NCBI GenBank assembly: GCA_032433595.1 | Contig: JASWJB010000040.1 | Coordinates: 124,001 to 188,000 of the forward strand | Length of the DNA stretch: 64,000 bases | Direction: 5' to 3' | From: Conoideocrella luteorostrata | Lineage: Eukaryota > Ascomycota > Sordariomycetes > Hypocreales > Clavicipitaceae | Shown: one piece after another, positions 45,001 through 54,716 of the stretch | How positions within the stretch are numbered: the first letter of the stretch is position 1 | Layout of the letters: the number at the start of each line of letters is the position of its first letter | Notes under the pieces: model-generated | What the model was told of the DNA's origin: nothing | The model's database searches: none | The model's input: only the letters and a program-made list of their open reading frames with translations | Program-made: the position numbers and the translations under genes

Positions 45001-45864
45001 ATGTTACAACGGTGGCTCGCCTTGATCCTTACCCTTACACTCTGGCTTCATGCCGTTCATGCGGCACCTTCACCGCCCGACGCAGCCAAGAGCAAGGTGG
45101 AGAAGAAGGACTTCACCGTCTCACTATTCATGCGCGATCAAAAATTCGAGGAGGCAGTGGCAGCGAATGACAAGAAATTTTTCCACTGGACTGTCAATGT
45201 CAGTCCTACTGCTTCCGATGGTTCAGTTGTCGATGCCTTTGATGTAACCGACGGGGCGTACATTCGTGAAGGATACAAAGACTCGACCAAATCCAACCCG
45301 GAGCTCAAAAAGTTCGCCTTCCAGTACAAGTATGATGTCAATCCGAGCAAAGCGAATACCCTCCAGGGGAGAATCAGGATTGGAAGTGCAAAAACATCGA
45401 CGCAGAAAGTCCTAGAGATCTTAAAAAAGGTCCAAATACCCAGTGCTTGCCAGGCAGAGAATTGCGTCGACTGGGCAGAGTCGGCCATAGGCCGTCTACA
45501 GGAGGCGAAGCTGGTCAGCAAATTCGACGTCCAGTCGTTTTCCCAAAACGCCCTTCAGTATGGATTCAAAAGATATCGAAACATAATGACAGGGGAGAAG
45601 CGACTGTCCAATAAACAAATGCTGAAAGAAATGATGGTGATAGCTGACTTGAAAAAGGACGGCACCATAAAGCAGCCCTGCGGGGCGACGAGCTGCCGCA
45701 TTTCAAAGAGAGAGCTGTACGACCAAGAGCTGGAAGCTAACACAATCACGACTACGGAGGGGGAAGGATTGAACTGTAAGAAATCAAAGTCTAAGAAACC
45801 CAATTCGACGTCCAATTGTAGGAAGCACAGGGCTTCGGGTGACGATGGATTCCAACACTCATAA
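45001..45864 (+). CDS. Secreted protein of unknown function
   Basis: The open frame is 287 aa. The first 21-22 residues are a classical signal peptide (LALILTLTLWLHAVHA, then APSPP), so the product is probably secreted. The mature part has a strand-rich segment (KFFHWTVNVSPTASDGSVVD) and then a helical segment with a Cys pair (SACQAENCVDWAESAIGRLQ). A basic tail ends in several Lys/Ser repeats. I do not recognise a named domain. Similar signal-bearing proteins with an 'NCVDWA..AI..L' helix occur, as I recall, in plant- and insect-associated ascomycetes. A good GTAAGA donor lies inside the Lys-rich tail at about 45776, so the true 3' end may be spliced into the sequence downstream, which also looks coding. 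The frame given here is the conservative choice. Confidence 0.65.
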   Translation: MLQRWLALILTLTLWLHAVHAAPSPPDAAKSKVEKKDFTVSLFMRDQKFEEAVAANDKKFFHWTVNVSPTASDGSVVDAFDVTDGAYIREGYKDSTKSNPELKKFAFQYKYDVNPSKANTLQGRIRIGSAKTSTQKVLEILKKVQIPSACQAENCVDWAESAIGRLQEAKLVSKFDVQSFSQNALQYGFKRYRNIMTGEKRLSNKQMLKEMMVIADLKKDGTIKQPCGATSCRISKRELYDQELEANTITTTEGEGLNCKKSKSKKPNSTSNCRKHRASGDDGFQHS

Positions 45865-45905
45865 AACAGACAATTCTAATAAAATCAAGCCTGCTCGACC
45901 CAAGC

Positions 45906-47174
45906 TTGAAGGGACAGTTCCGGGGGAAATCTCCCATTGCAGAGACTGAGAATCAAGTCCAAACAAAGAATCTAGTCGAGTACATTGGCCACATCCTCGC
46001 AGCCGCCAACGAATTCATTATCAAGGTTGAGGTCACAATCTTTGAAAACTACGTGCCTCTCGTTCCTAAGATCATAGATAACTACAAGAAAGAAAAGGTA
46101 GAAAATAACAGCTTCAGGAGCTTTGAGACAAAGCTAGAAAGGCTGGCAGAATTGTCAAATTATCGGCAGGGGTGTTGCCAATACGGTCAACGACGTGCTC
46201 CGGGCTTGGGTGTCAGGATATAAGGAGGCGGAAGATAATACGCAAAAAGAGCTCAGCGCATTCTTCAGGAAGCCAAGAAAGTCGCCGATCACAAGGAAGA
46301 TTCGCTGGAATTCTTTGAACACATGCTCACCGAGCCGATCAAGGGTTTTGCAGGGATGCTGCACAGCTTTGCACAGGATTATATTCCAGGGGAGAAGCAG
46401 GTGGAGAAGGAGCTTGTAGGTTGCACAGGTTGTTGTGCAGTGATCTAGATCAATGCTTCAAAATGCAATACAATATATTCAACAATCTGTGTCTGTCTAA
46501 GAAGAGGAAACAAGTCAGGGAGAAAGCCCTGACTTCGTCATATAAATATCGTGGCTAATAGGTTACCACGTGACCTGCTCCGTGCTTCCTATTGTGCTTG
46601 ACGAGTGATTCCAACAGAGCTGGAGAAGCAGCCGGACAAGCCCCCGGAGAATCAAAATAAGCCGTCCAGCAGCGACGCAGGTCCTGTTTTCAAGGTTAGA
46701 TTTTGCCAGAACGATGGCGGGGCGCCGCCATGTACTCTTATGAATGCTCCTCAAAATCAGTGTGGTATGCCTACCTCCTCTGACATGTCTGGTCCTGTTA
46801 CAACTAACCGCTACTAAGTCGTCATGCCCGGTGGGTGGGATAACGTCGTGTCCTATGAACGGCTGATGGAGGCGAACATTACCTGCTCCTTTTAGTTGTA
46901 AGTGTTCGCCATGAAGTTTTCTTTTAGAATCCCAAATCGACCGGCTGGTCGTTATTCTAGCATTTATTGATGGACGCGATTTAGGATGTTGGCTAACTGA
47001 CAATTGCTCTTAGGAAAGGCGATTGGTATTGGCAAGAACTTCAAAGCATCTTCTCCCCGTCAAATTGACCTTGTAAGACTCGAACAGACTGATAGCGGTA
47101 TCCATGAGTTCAACGACAGGATCGCGGCATTTAAGTCTGAGCGGACAGCACCGTCGGCAGAAGCAGCAGCGTAA
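45906..47174 (+). pseudogene. Broken downstream exons of a secreted-protein locus
   Basis: Several protein-like stretches lie in line but in different frames. One is helical and charged (about 45906-46160). Two further charged segments follow, with frame changes near 46160 and 46262. Next is a Cys-containing piece (46605-46760, with CQNDGGAPPC) that ends at a GTATGC donor. Two short segments follow across GT-AG introns to a stop at 47172-47174. The Cys-containing part resembles small beta/gamma-crystallin-like domains of fungal secreted proteins. It may be the eroded 3' half of the gene starting at 45001, or of a separate gene. Shifted frames that stay protein-like argue for small indels in a once-functional gene. 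I do not attempt a joined product. Confidence 0.45.
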
Positions 47175-48130
47175 CCATTAGCATAACCTTTGGCAGGAGC
47201 AAAATTGCCGCCAGCCCAGCAGTGCAGTAGTATTATGTGTGCGGGTTCTCGGCCACATTGTAGATAGAAAGTGTTTGCTTCTGATATGTTTTTAACCATT
47301 TATCTAGATTTTTTAAAGCATAGAAACAAAAATGGTTGCCCCAAATAGAAAGAACTTGAGCTGTCGCTTTTTTCTTTGTAACATAATTTGCCACGTGCTT
47401 TTACGCTTACTATATAGTTGCTTACGTCTTTGTTTAATAGCTTTCACTCCACATAGCTCTTAAACCTCCTAGGCATTAGTGGCTTATTTCTGCAAATGGA
47501 AGAACCGCAGTGTCAGACGTGATGATACGTTCATCAAATCATAAAAGGCGTCATATTAGCCACAAGTAAGTGCTTATTAAAATAATTATTGGGCGTAAGA
47601 AGTTGATTCTATGTAATTACTTGCTAGATTTGCCCTTGTATGTGCTGGCTTTCTCACGTGGGCCTCTTGTTGCCCTTAGCACGTAGTCATAATTGTCGGA
47701 AAGAGTCTGCCCGAATCATGACCAACAGCAATAAAATTGGTTTATTATCCGGAATATGGAGAGGAGTAGACCGGACCAAGGAATGTAGGGTCTAAACCAC
47801 GGATAATGATTTTATGGAAGCAAAAGGTGTGCTGGATAGCCCTCCCAGCCGGTGGCAAATATTTCATGGACAAGGTGACAGGCACTCTAAGATTTTTGAT
47901 GAAATGTGGATGATATTCGGAGCGTTAATCAAAAAAGAAATCTCAAGCTGTCAAGGTGGATTCATTCTTCGAGTGGCTGATCTTTCAGTGAGGCTTTCAC
48001 TTCGTGCCCTAACATCTGCCAATATTCCGTACACATGGGCGAGCTCCATTGAATTCCATTGACCTCTCATACTTCTCGTGCCTCTATCCCCAGTACCGAC
48101 GCCGGTTACGCCGTTTGCCTTAAAGCTTAG
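47175..48130. other. AT-rich intergenic region
   Basis: No gene was recognised. It includes the 3' flank of the FMN enzyme gene. Confidence 0.45.
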
Positions 48131-49507
48131 CTAGTATACCCCGGGAGTTAAAAATGAAACGTGTTCTCGACTGATGTCTTTGATTGTCCGACACCTACAC
48201 CTTGGTTAATTGCAACGACCAATTCGAATTGATGATGTATGGGGTCCATTACCCTGCGAGTGACATAGCAATCTTGAACTCAAACATCAGTATTTTGATG
48301 GCTAGGTCGATGCCTGCTTCGCTATTGTACTGAAATAGTAAAATCTATTAGTAGTTGTACATCATGTTGCGAATATCACCTGGTCTACTACCTACAGCCA
48401 TGCCCCAGATTGGAATTCGGCCCACAAACACGTGAGACGCCCCGAGTGCCAAAGCCTTGAAGATGTCGGTGCCACGACGAATCCCTCCATCAACAGTGAT
48501 GGGAATTCTGCCAGCTGCAGCGACAGCACATTCTCGCAGGGTATCGAGCGTAGCAGGTACGCCGTCTAACTGCCTCCCACCGTGGTTCGAAACGACAATT
48601 CCGTCAAGGCCGTGCTTTATCGCCAAGTTCACATCCTCCGCTGTGTACACGCCCTTGAGCCAGAGTTCCATCTTCGTTTGCGATCTGAGCCAAGGAATGG
48701 TAGTATCCCAGCAGATAGATGGGTCGTAATCGGTTTTTCTAGTACCGCTGTACTCCTCGGCGCCGCTCAATTCGTCTTTGCCTGTTGACAACAGGTTGGG
48801 CCACGTCATATCCTCAGGGAGCTTGAAGTTGTTGCGATACTCGTTTATGCGACGACCAAGCAGAACGCCATCGACGGTAAGAAATACGGCCTTGTAGCCG
48901 GCGGCTTTCAATTGAGACCAGGTCAGTTGCTTTAGAATAGACCTCACAGCCCGTGGTTTCCTCCCTTGGAAGAAGACAAATGCTATCTTACCTTCAGCTC
49001 GCTGCAGCATCTGAGTAGTGGTCCAACGGTCTCTCAACATTGAGAGCTGAAGAACGTAAGGGTTCCCTTGACCCTGGGCGCCAACATCTTCTATCGACTC
49101 TGTCGCATATGAGGAGAGACACATGCACAGCCCGTACTGGGCCGCGACTCGTGATGAGGCCAGCTCACCGTCGGGATGTGCCAGTCGCTGCATAGCTGTC
49201 GGGCTAAACCCAAGCGGTATTGCTGTCTTGCAGCCAAATATTTTGCCAGATGTGTCGACATTTTCTACGTTGACTAGGATGCGCGGTCGAATCTTGTAGC
49301 GATCAAAGGCGGCCTCATTATCTTGTAATGTGATCAAGTCCATAGCTCCCTCATTAAAATAGTCTTCTTGTAGTTAGATGAGCAAAAAAACAGTGGAAAG
49401 CATGTGCACTTGCCTCTGTATTGCTTTGATAGCTTCGCGGAGCCCAGTTCTTTGAGGTTCGCAATGGTTAGGACCAAAGGATCCCAAGAAGCAGGACGAT
49501 TAGCCAT
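48131..49507 (-). CDS. FMN-dependent alpha-hydroxyacid dehydrogenase/oxidase
   Basis: Five exons (49507-49414, 49363-48992, 48904-48396, 48329-48253, 48194-48131) give 371 aa, full length for the glycolate oxidase / lactate oxidase / flavocytochrome b2-core family. It oxidises an L-2-hydroxyacid to the 2-oxoacid. The catalytic base His263 and substrate Arg266 lie in SNHGGRQLDG. FMN-binding VDGGIRRGTD and VFVGR follow, and the C-terminal GCRTIKDISREHV motif is encoded by the small last exon. No heme b5 domain is present. The first intron has a GC donor (AG/GCAAGT). I chose the ATG at 49507 because MANRPASWDPLVL starts the domain; an upstream in-frame ATG at 49555 would add hydrophobic residues. 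In this neighbourhood it could supply a 2-keto acid to the aldolases. Confidence 0.88.
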
Positions 49508-50977
49508 CAGGATTGTCGGCTCAGGAAAAAAAAGGACGTAAGCAGTATGAATCACACAAGTAAAGGCGTTGAACTATGATAGGACGTTCATAAAAAACCT
49601 CACGTTACTGAACTTGCCTTCGAGTTAGTATATCTAAGTAAGCAAGGGCGTTGGGCCCAGGGGGCGGGTGTTGTCCAGATCAATTACAACAGTTCCGGTA
49701 ATAACATGATCATTTCCGGGAATGATGGACCTAATGCACGCTCTTTAAACTGCACCTAGATTGGTGCTACTTTCTCTGTATCATAGTGGAGTTTCCCTAG
49801 GTCCAGACCACCACCATTCTCTCGATAACTTGACATTTCCGGCTACGTGGCTGGGACGGTGAACAAATACAGCGATGCAGACCCGCACCCAACGTCGGAA
49901 CAAGGGGTCGCGTCAAACTTGTGTCGCTTCCTATGTATCTAAACGAGTCCATTCTTCCCGCAGGAACGGGAGCGTGACAATGCGTGTAAAACAAGAATGT
50001 GGACAGCCTCATCATCAGGTAACCCACCACAGAAATTCAGCACCATGAGAGAGAAAACATCTCCATGTCACGTTCAACAACTTGGTTTAATTCGACGGCG
50101 CAGAGATTATGACATGCATGGCGCCGTAATCGCAGACATGACTTTTAGGATCCACGCGCATCTATCTATCTGTCTAAGAGAACTAAACGACTGAAATGGC
50201 AAATGACATGGTATGTGTGTAGTGTTAGATGAAGGAACAAAGCATAAAGGTACCTTCTTGAGACTGGTATGATTGATTTATTGCAGGCAGCAACAGTCGC
50301 AAAGAAGATTCGTACACTGCGTACAACTGTTCCGATTGCTGTAAAGTCGTAAAGAACTTGTAGGCAGACCTAATGTAGCCTGGAGAATGGACAGGCTGAG
50401 GCGTACGGTGAAGTACAGAGAGGGAGGTTGGCACCATTTCGTCCGATTCCCTGAAATTTGCCATCAAAGCAGAAGATTTCCGACGTACTAGCTGTCAGTA
50501 TTCATTCTGAGAGGGAAGATTGCGTCCAAATCGAGAATCCAGGTGATGGAAGTTGATGAGCGCTCAACAGGTCTTCGCTCAATTCCATGTGGAGCCGCGA
50601 CCGCAAATAGCGCGGCGCAGATACAACGGTCGGAGGACCGGCGAGGCCTTCCTAAAGAAAATGAAATGCGGATCTCTGCACACCAACTTTATTTCCAGCG
50701 TTTCACTGCTCCCGGCAGACTATCAATTGGGTCGTTCTAGATACCGCGATAACCTACCCAGACGATCTTCACCGCGTCACCGATGACCTAAGGGTAGCAT
50801 GGCGGATTACCCCGCAACAGAACGTCGATAAACTCTCATTGCCAGCATCCCGTGAGCCAGATTTGCTTCAAGAAGACGCATGAAAGAAGATTGGAGATTG
50901 GAGTGGAGCTGAATAGTTTGAGTGGCATGAAACAGCTCTGGCTCCGGCTTCATTTACCCTAACATCAAGACTTCACC
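49508..50977. promoter_or_regulatory. Divergent region between the FMN enzyme and class II aldolase genes
   Basis: 1.5 kb without a recognised gene. An inverted repeat CGGTC-N4-GACCG (50627-50640) lies 338 bp upstream of the aldolase start. Confidence 0.45.
50627..50640. promoter_or_regulatory. Possible Zn2Cys6 binding site, CGG-N8-CCG
   Basis: CGGTCGGAGGACCG is a near-perfect inverted repeat of CGGTC around four bases. Inverted CGG triplets with fixed spacing are the usual target of binuclear zinc-cluster regulators, two of which are encoded nearby. A single occurrence is weak evidence. Confidence 0.3.
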
Positions 50978-52007
50978 ATGGCACCCGCAATAAACTCATC
51001 AATCACTGTACTCGATGCTCCTGCAGTCCTCCATCTCGGCGGCCCCAGTCAGGGCCAGGGAGGAGGCGATCGCAGAGCCACGCCCAATCAAGCTATCTCC
51101 CACGGAGATGTGCTACCCGGTAAGCATTCATGGTGGGCGTCGCTTCCGGAGCCAGTCTGGCTAACTACTCCCTACTCGATGATAAGACATTCCCACATTT
51201 CGCACCTACAGGGAGCATCGCCGTCACATTTTAATTCACATGGCAGCCGTGTTCCGTCACTGGGCTCGCATGGGCTACACAGAGGGTCAATCGGGACACA
51301 TCTCCATTCGCGACCCTCAATATCCCAACTTGATGTGGATGAACCCTCTGAGCCGTCACTTTGGAAGCCTCCGTGCCGGCGATATGATTTGCCTTGATAT
51401 TGATACCGGCCGCATCGTCGCTGGCAAGAAGAACCCTGCCACGGGTGGTAGAACGGTTAACAAGGCAGGCTACTTCATTCACTCTGCAATCCACAAGGCG
51501 AGGCCTGATGCGCACGCCGTTTGTCACGCACACACGATTCCCGGTCGGGCATGGGCAGCCTTTGCTAAGCCACTAGAGATGTTAACACAAGATGTGTGTA
51601 ACTTCTACAAGGCGCACGTTGTCTATGACGACTACGGCGGCATCGTCTTTGCAGGCGGGGAAGGCGAGCGCATCGCTGCATCTCTAGGGCCTCATGGCAA
51701 AGCTGCCATTTTGATGAACCACGGTTTGCTTACCGTTGGCAGCACCGTCGATGAGGCTGGGTTTCTTTTTGGTCTGCTTGACCGATCCTGTGCTATTCAG
51801 CTGCAAGCTGAGGCGGCAGCCGCGAACGGGCGGAAGAAGATGATCATTAGCGACGAAGAAGCTGCTACAAACTTTGAGATGGCGAGCGAGGCACATGTTC
51901 TGTACAGGGAAGGGCAAGCGGATGTCGAGTACGAAATAGAGGCCATCGGAGGTGAGGATGAGATGGCAAAAGGTTTTGATGATCTAGTATTGGATGTAGG
52001 CTCTTGA
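50978..52007 (+). CDS. Class II aldolase/adducin family protein
   Basis: Two exons (50978-51119 and 51187-52007) give 320 aa. The acceptor at 51186 was chosen because it alone continues the family sequence IPTFRTYREHRRHILIHMAAVF in frame. Zn ligands typical of fuculose-phosphate aldolase-type proteins are visible: His161 and His163 in CHAHT, and His226 in MNHGLLT. The GHISIRDP segment forms the substrate phosphate/carboxylate loop. Members act as sugar-phosphate aldolases, epimerases or decarboxylases of oxo-sugar acids; many fungal proteins of this type have no assigned reaction. The ATP-independent, cytosolic protein has no targeting signal. Its place among an SDR, another class II aldolase and a hydroxyacid dehydrogenase suggests retro-aldol or decarboxylation chemistry on a sugar-acid derivative. 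The substrate is unknown. Confidence 0.88.
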
Positions 52008-53024
52008 TCGTAGCATCGGAGAGGACATGTAACAGATACGCATCACATAGCAATGCAACAGGCACCCAAAAATAAATTTGACAATTTAGGCTTAGCTTCT
52101 TCCATACCAAATCGGCAGTCCTCGGCTTAGACGCGACGGAAGGCGCCGTTGCCCAACCTCTTATTTCCTAATTTCCTTATATTTGGTGTGTTGGTGGCGG
52201 TGTGGCCAAACGGAGACTGATTGGGCTGCATAAGTGTCATAACCACGCACGACAAGCAGCCGCCGGCTACGCCTTTTTTTTTATGTTGACAACAAAGTGA
52301 TTGAGCCAGACGAACCACTGGTACTGCGAATACGTATTGTGGCTCGTTCAAAAAGCGTGATACTGGAGTTTTCTCCGGTTAAGAGTGTCATTTCGCCCGC
52401 TCGACAAACTTAGTTGCGAGCAATAACTAGTCGTGTGCTGGGGTGTTGGTTGGCGGCGGCGGCTGTGGTTTTACCAACTGCGAGTCGACCAACGACAATT
52501 CTGTAATGCGACTAAGTATCCTATAGTCGCGTCTCTCCGTTCATCGTTCCATCCCGATTTCATGATTATTTCAGACGTCTAGCTATTTTTTGCCTCTTTA
52601 CCCTTTCAGCACGCTCTTCCCGTTTGAACTCAACCCGGGTTTCTACAAATGGGCTTACGCCCTGCCCGCACATAGCGTTTGGCTGCTACTTATGCAAATA
52701 TGGTCACGAGGCTGCATTCCAAAGATGCAGATAGCGCTACCCGTGTTATTTGCTTGGTGGCTCGTGGGTCATGTAACAAGTGCATATGCTGTGTGGCGAA
52801 AAGTGTATTCCACCGCAGAACACGCGGCACAAAACCGGGCCTGATGGAACTACCAAGCGACCGGGAGGTAAAGAATAACGTAATGTAGAAACGCGGCAAA
52901 AGAGTACGGGCACAGCAATCGAAAGTCAATGGATAATTTAGTCTCTACCAATACCATCTTGAACAAGAGAGCGAGTTTATCAAATGCTATCTCCCCCTGC
53001 CTATGACAAAAACATGGTACTAGA
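52008..53024. other. Intergenic region
   Basis: Convergent 3' flanks of the class II aldolase and nitroreductase genes. No gene was recognised. Confidence 0.45.
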
Positions 53025-53741
53025 TTATTCCGTGACGAACACCGTAGTCTCCCCAACGCCAATTCTCCTGAGTCTAACCCTGTTCACATTTGCTTCCGTG
53101 TCCTCGTATCCTACCGAAACTCCACACAAGATTTCCAAGTCGTCCGCGATCCCAACTTGCTCCCTCACGACGTCCTTGTAGCCAGCAATGCTCACCTGCA
53201 CGCAGCTCCCCAAGCCACGATCCGTAAAAGCCAACAGCAACGTCTGGAGGTACATCCCGACACTCATGGCAGCAAAGCCCGGAAGCTTCTTGCTCATGCA
53301 GACGATAATGCCTACCGGCGCACCGAAAAAATCGTAGTTGTGCAGCACGGCCTTCTGTCTAGCTTCGGTATCCTCACGCGGAATTCCCCAACCGTCTCCG
53401 TACACTGCCTTGCCTAGTTCCGACCTCCAGGGCCTGAATTCTTCTGGTAATGGCAGAATGTTCGGCGCAACACCTGAGGAAGCAACCCCGGTCAAGGCTG
53501 CCTTGAGTCGCTGCAGCGCAGCCCCGGTGACAACGTAGAGGCGCCAGGCTTGTGTGTTCGAGTTGGAGGGCGAATGGGCAGCTAGCTGGAGGGCCGAATT
53601 GAAGACATCGTCGGGAATGGGCTTCGGTAGGAAGAGGCGCGTGGAGTGGCGCGATATGACTGCTTCGTCGAATGGCATGTGTTGGTGCGTGTGCCAGGTG
53701 TTGGCACCTTCACAGGCTGGTGTCTCGTTCTCGGTATCCAT
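53025..53741 (-). CDS. Nitroreductase-family flavoprotein
   Basis: Single exon, 238 aa from the ATG at 53741; an in-frame ATG at 53777 would add 12 residues (MASYCAAEFFFI), which look less natural. The FMN-binding signature of the nitroreductase fold is present: ISRHSTRLF near residue 30 and LAAHSPSNSNTQAWRLYVV near 55. The dimer helix segment GMYLQTLLLAFTDRGLGSCVQ near 170 and the GVSVGYED stretch near 205 complete the fold. Enzymes of this type reduce nitro groups, quinones or enones with NAD(P)H, or act as detoxifying reductases. The natural substrate is not predictable. It lies between the class II aldolase and the second Zn2Cys6 gene and is divergent from the latter. It may be an accessory redox enzyme of the cluster or an unrelated resident. 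Confidence 0.88.
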   Translation of the reverse strand: MDTENETPACEGANTWHTHQHMPFDEAVISRHSTRLFLPKPIPDDVFNSALQLAAHSPSNSNTQAWRLYVVTGAALQRLKAALTGVASSGVAPNILPLPEEFRPWRSELGKAVYGDGWGIPREDTEARQKAVLHNYDFFGAPVGIIVCMSKKLPGFAAMSVGMYLQTLLLAFTDRGLGSCVQVSIAGYKDVVREQVGIADDLEILCGVSVGYEDTEANVNRVRLRRIGVGETTVFVTE

Positions 53742-54716
53742 AATGAAAAAAAACTCCGCAGCGCAGTAAGATGCCACGATCTAAGTTCTACCAGATATCA
53801 GGGCATCGTGGGCGAATATAGTTCCATCACCGGTCATTCGGACGCTCGCTCCGAGGCGATGGGTGAATCCCTGTCCGCATTGGGAATTCCGCAAGGCGTC
53901 GCTTTGGCTAGTACGGGCGGGCACAGGCACTTCTTCTGTTGCAAACGATCGACAAGCGCAGCTCGGACAGTAACGTATTATATTGTGTGCCTCAGACTTT
54001 GGCGGCATCTTATCCGAGGACGGGAAATAGCTATGATCGAGATCCGGAAGTCCCGCAGCGTTTTGCATGGGTATCTCCATCTCCAGTCGGTGTGTGCCGC
54101 GTGCGCCTCTCCGCTTGTTGTCCACGCACGCACAGCCAGCACCTCACTCGTTAAAATTTGTCTCTAGCGGGCCGTCGAGCGCTGCTTCTACCCTTCTAGG
54201 CGGCATGTGCAGGGCAGTCCATGCTCCATCATTCTGAAGGTTTCCGAGAGGAGCAAGTTTACCACATGGGCCGCGAGTCGCGGCCAGCCAACCACAGCTT
54301 AGATGGGTACTCCGTAGATCAATGTGTGAACACCACCGCAAATAGTGTGGGGAAGCCAACTGAACGGCATTACCGGTGTCACGGGGAATGGGGATGTTAT
54401 CTTGCGAGGTCTCTGACTGTCGCGAAACAACGCCTCTGACGCTTCTTATGAGACTGCCGAACTCGATGCCTAGCTGGAATTATCGGTACGAAGAGGACTA
54501 ATTCCTCGTCAGAATAGCTGGAACAAAAAGGACAATTCCACTTATCGAAATGACGATTACGGTGGTTGGTCAGTTGTGACACCCGGGCTTCTTGCCGCGG
54601 AGGGACTTGCGTGTCCGTATAAACACCTCCACCGTCCGCACCGGCAGGTCGCGAAACGCACCCCGCCATGATGCCACTCAGCATCGCTGGGAATAACATG
54701 GCAGGCAATTTGCACC
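53742..54716. promoter_or_regulatory. Divergent region between nitroreductase and Zn2Cys6 genes
   Basis: It contains dispersed repeat copy B (54500-54582) and a TACTCCGTA word (54308-54316). No gene was recognised. Confidence 0.45.
54500..54582 (+). repeat. Dispersed repeat, copy B
   Basis: Starts AATTCCTCGTCAGAATAGCT and contains AAGGACAATTCCACTTATC. This core is almost identical to copy A at 23.7 kb; the 3' half is more divergent, ending TTGTGACAC as in copy C. Confidence 0.65.

Noticed and set aside
48131..48400. Truncated C-terminus of the FMN hydroxyacid dehydrogenase
   Set aside because: The frame stops at 48348, but two small downstream exons (48329-48253, 48194-48131) supply the missing family C-terminus in phase.
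51120..51240. Class II aldolase starting only at the ATG at 51240
   Set aside because: The frame continues upstream through IPTFRTYREHRRHILIH, and a good intron joins it to an exon starting at 50978.
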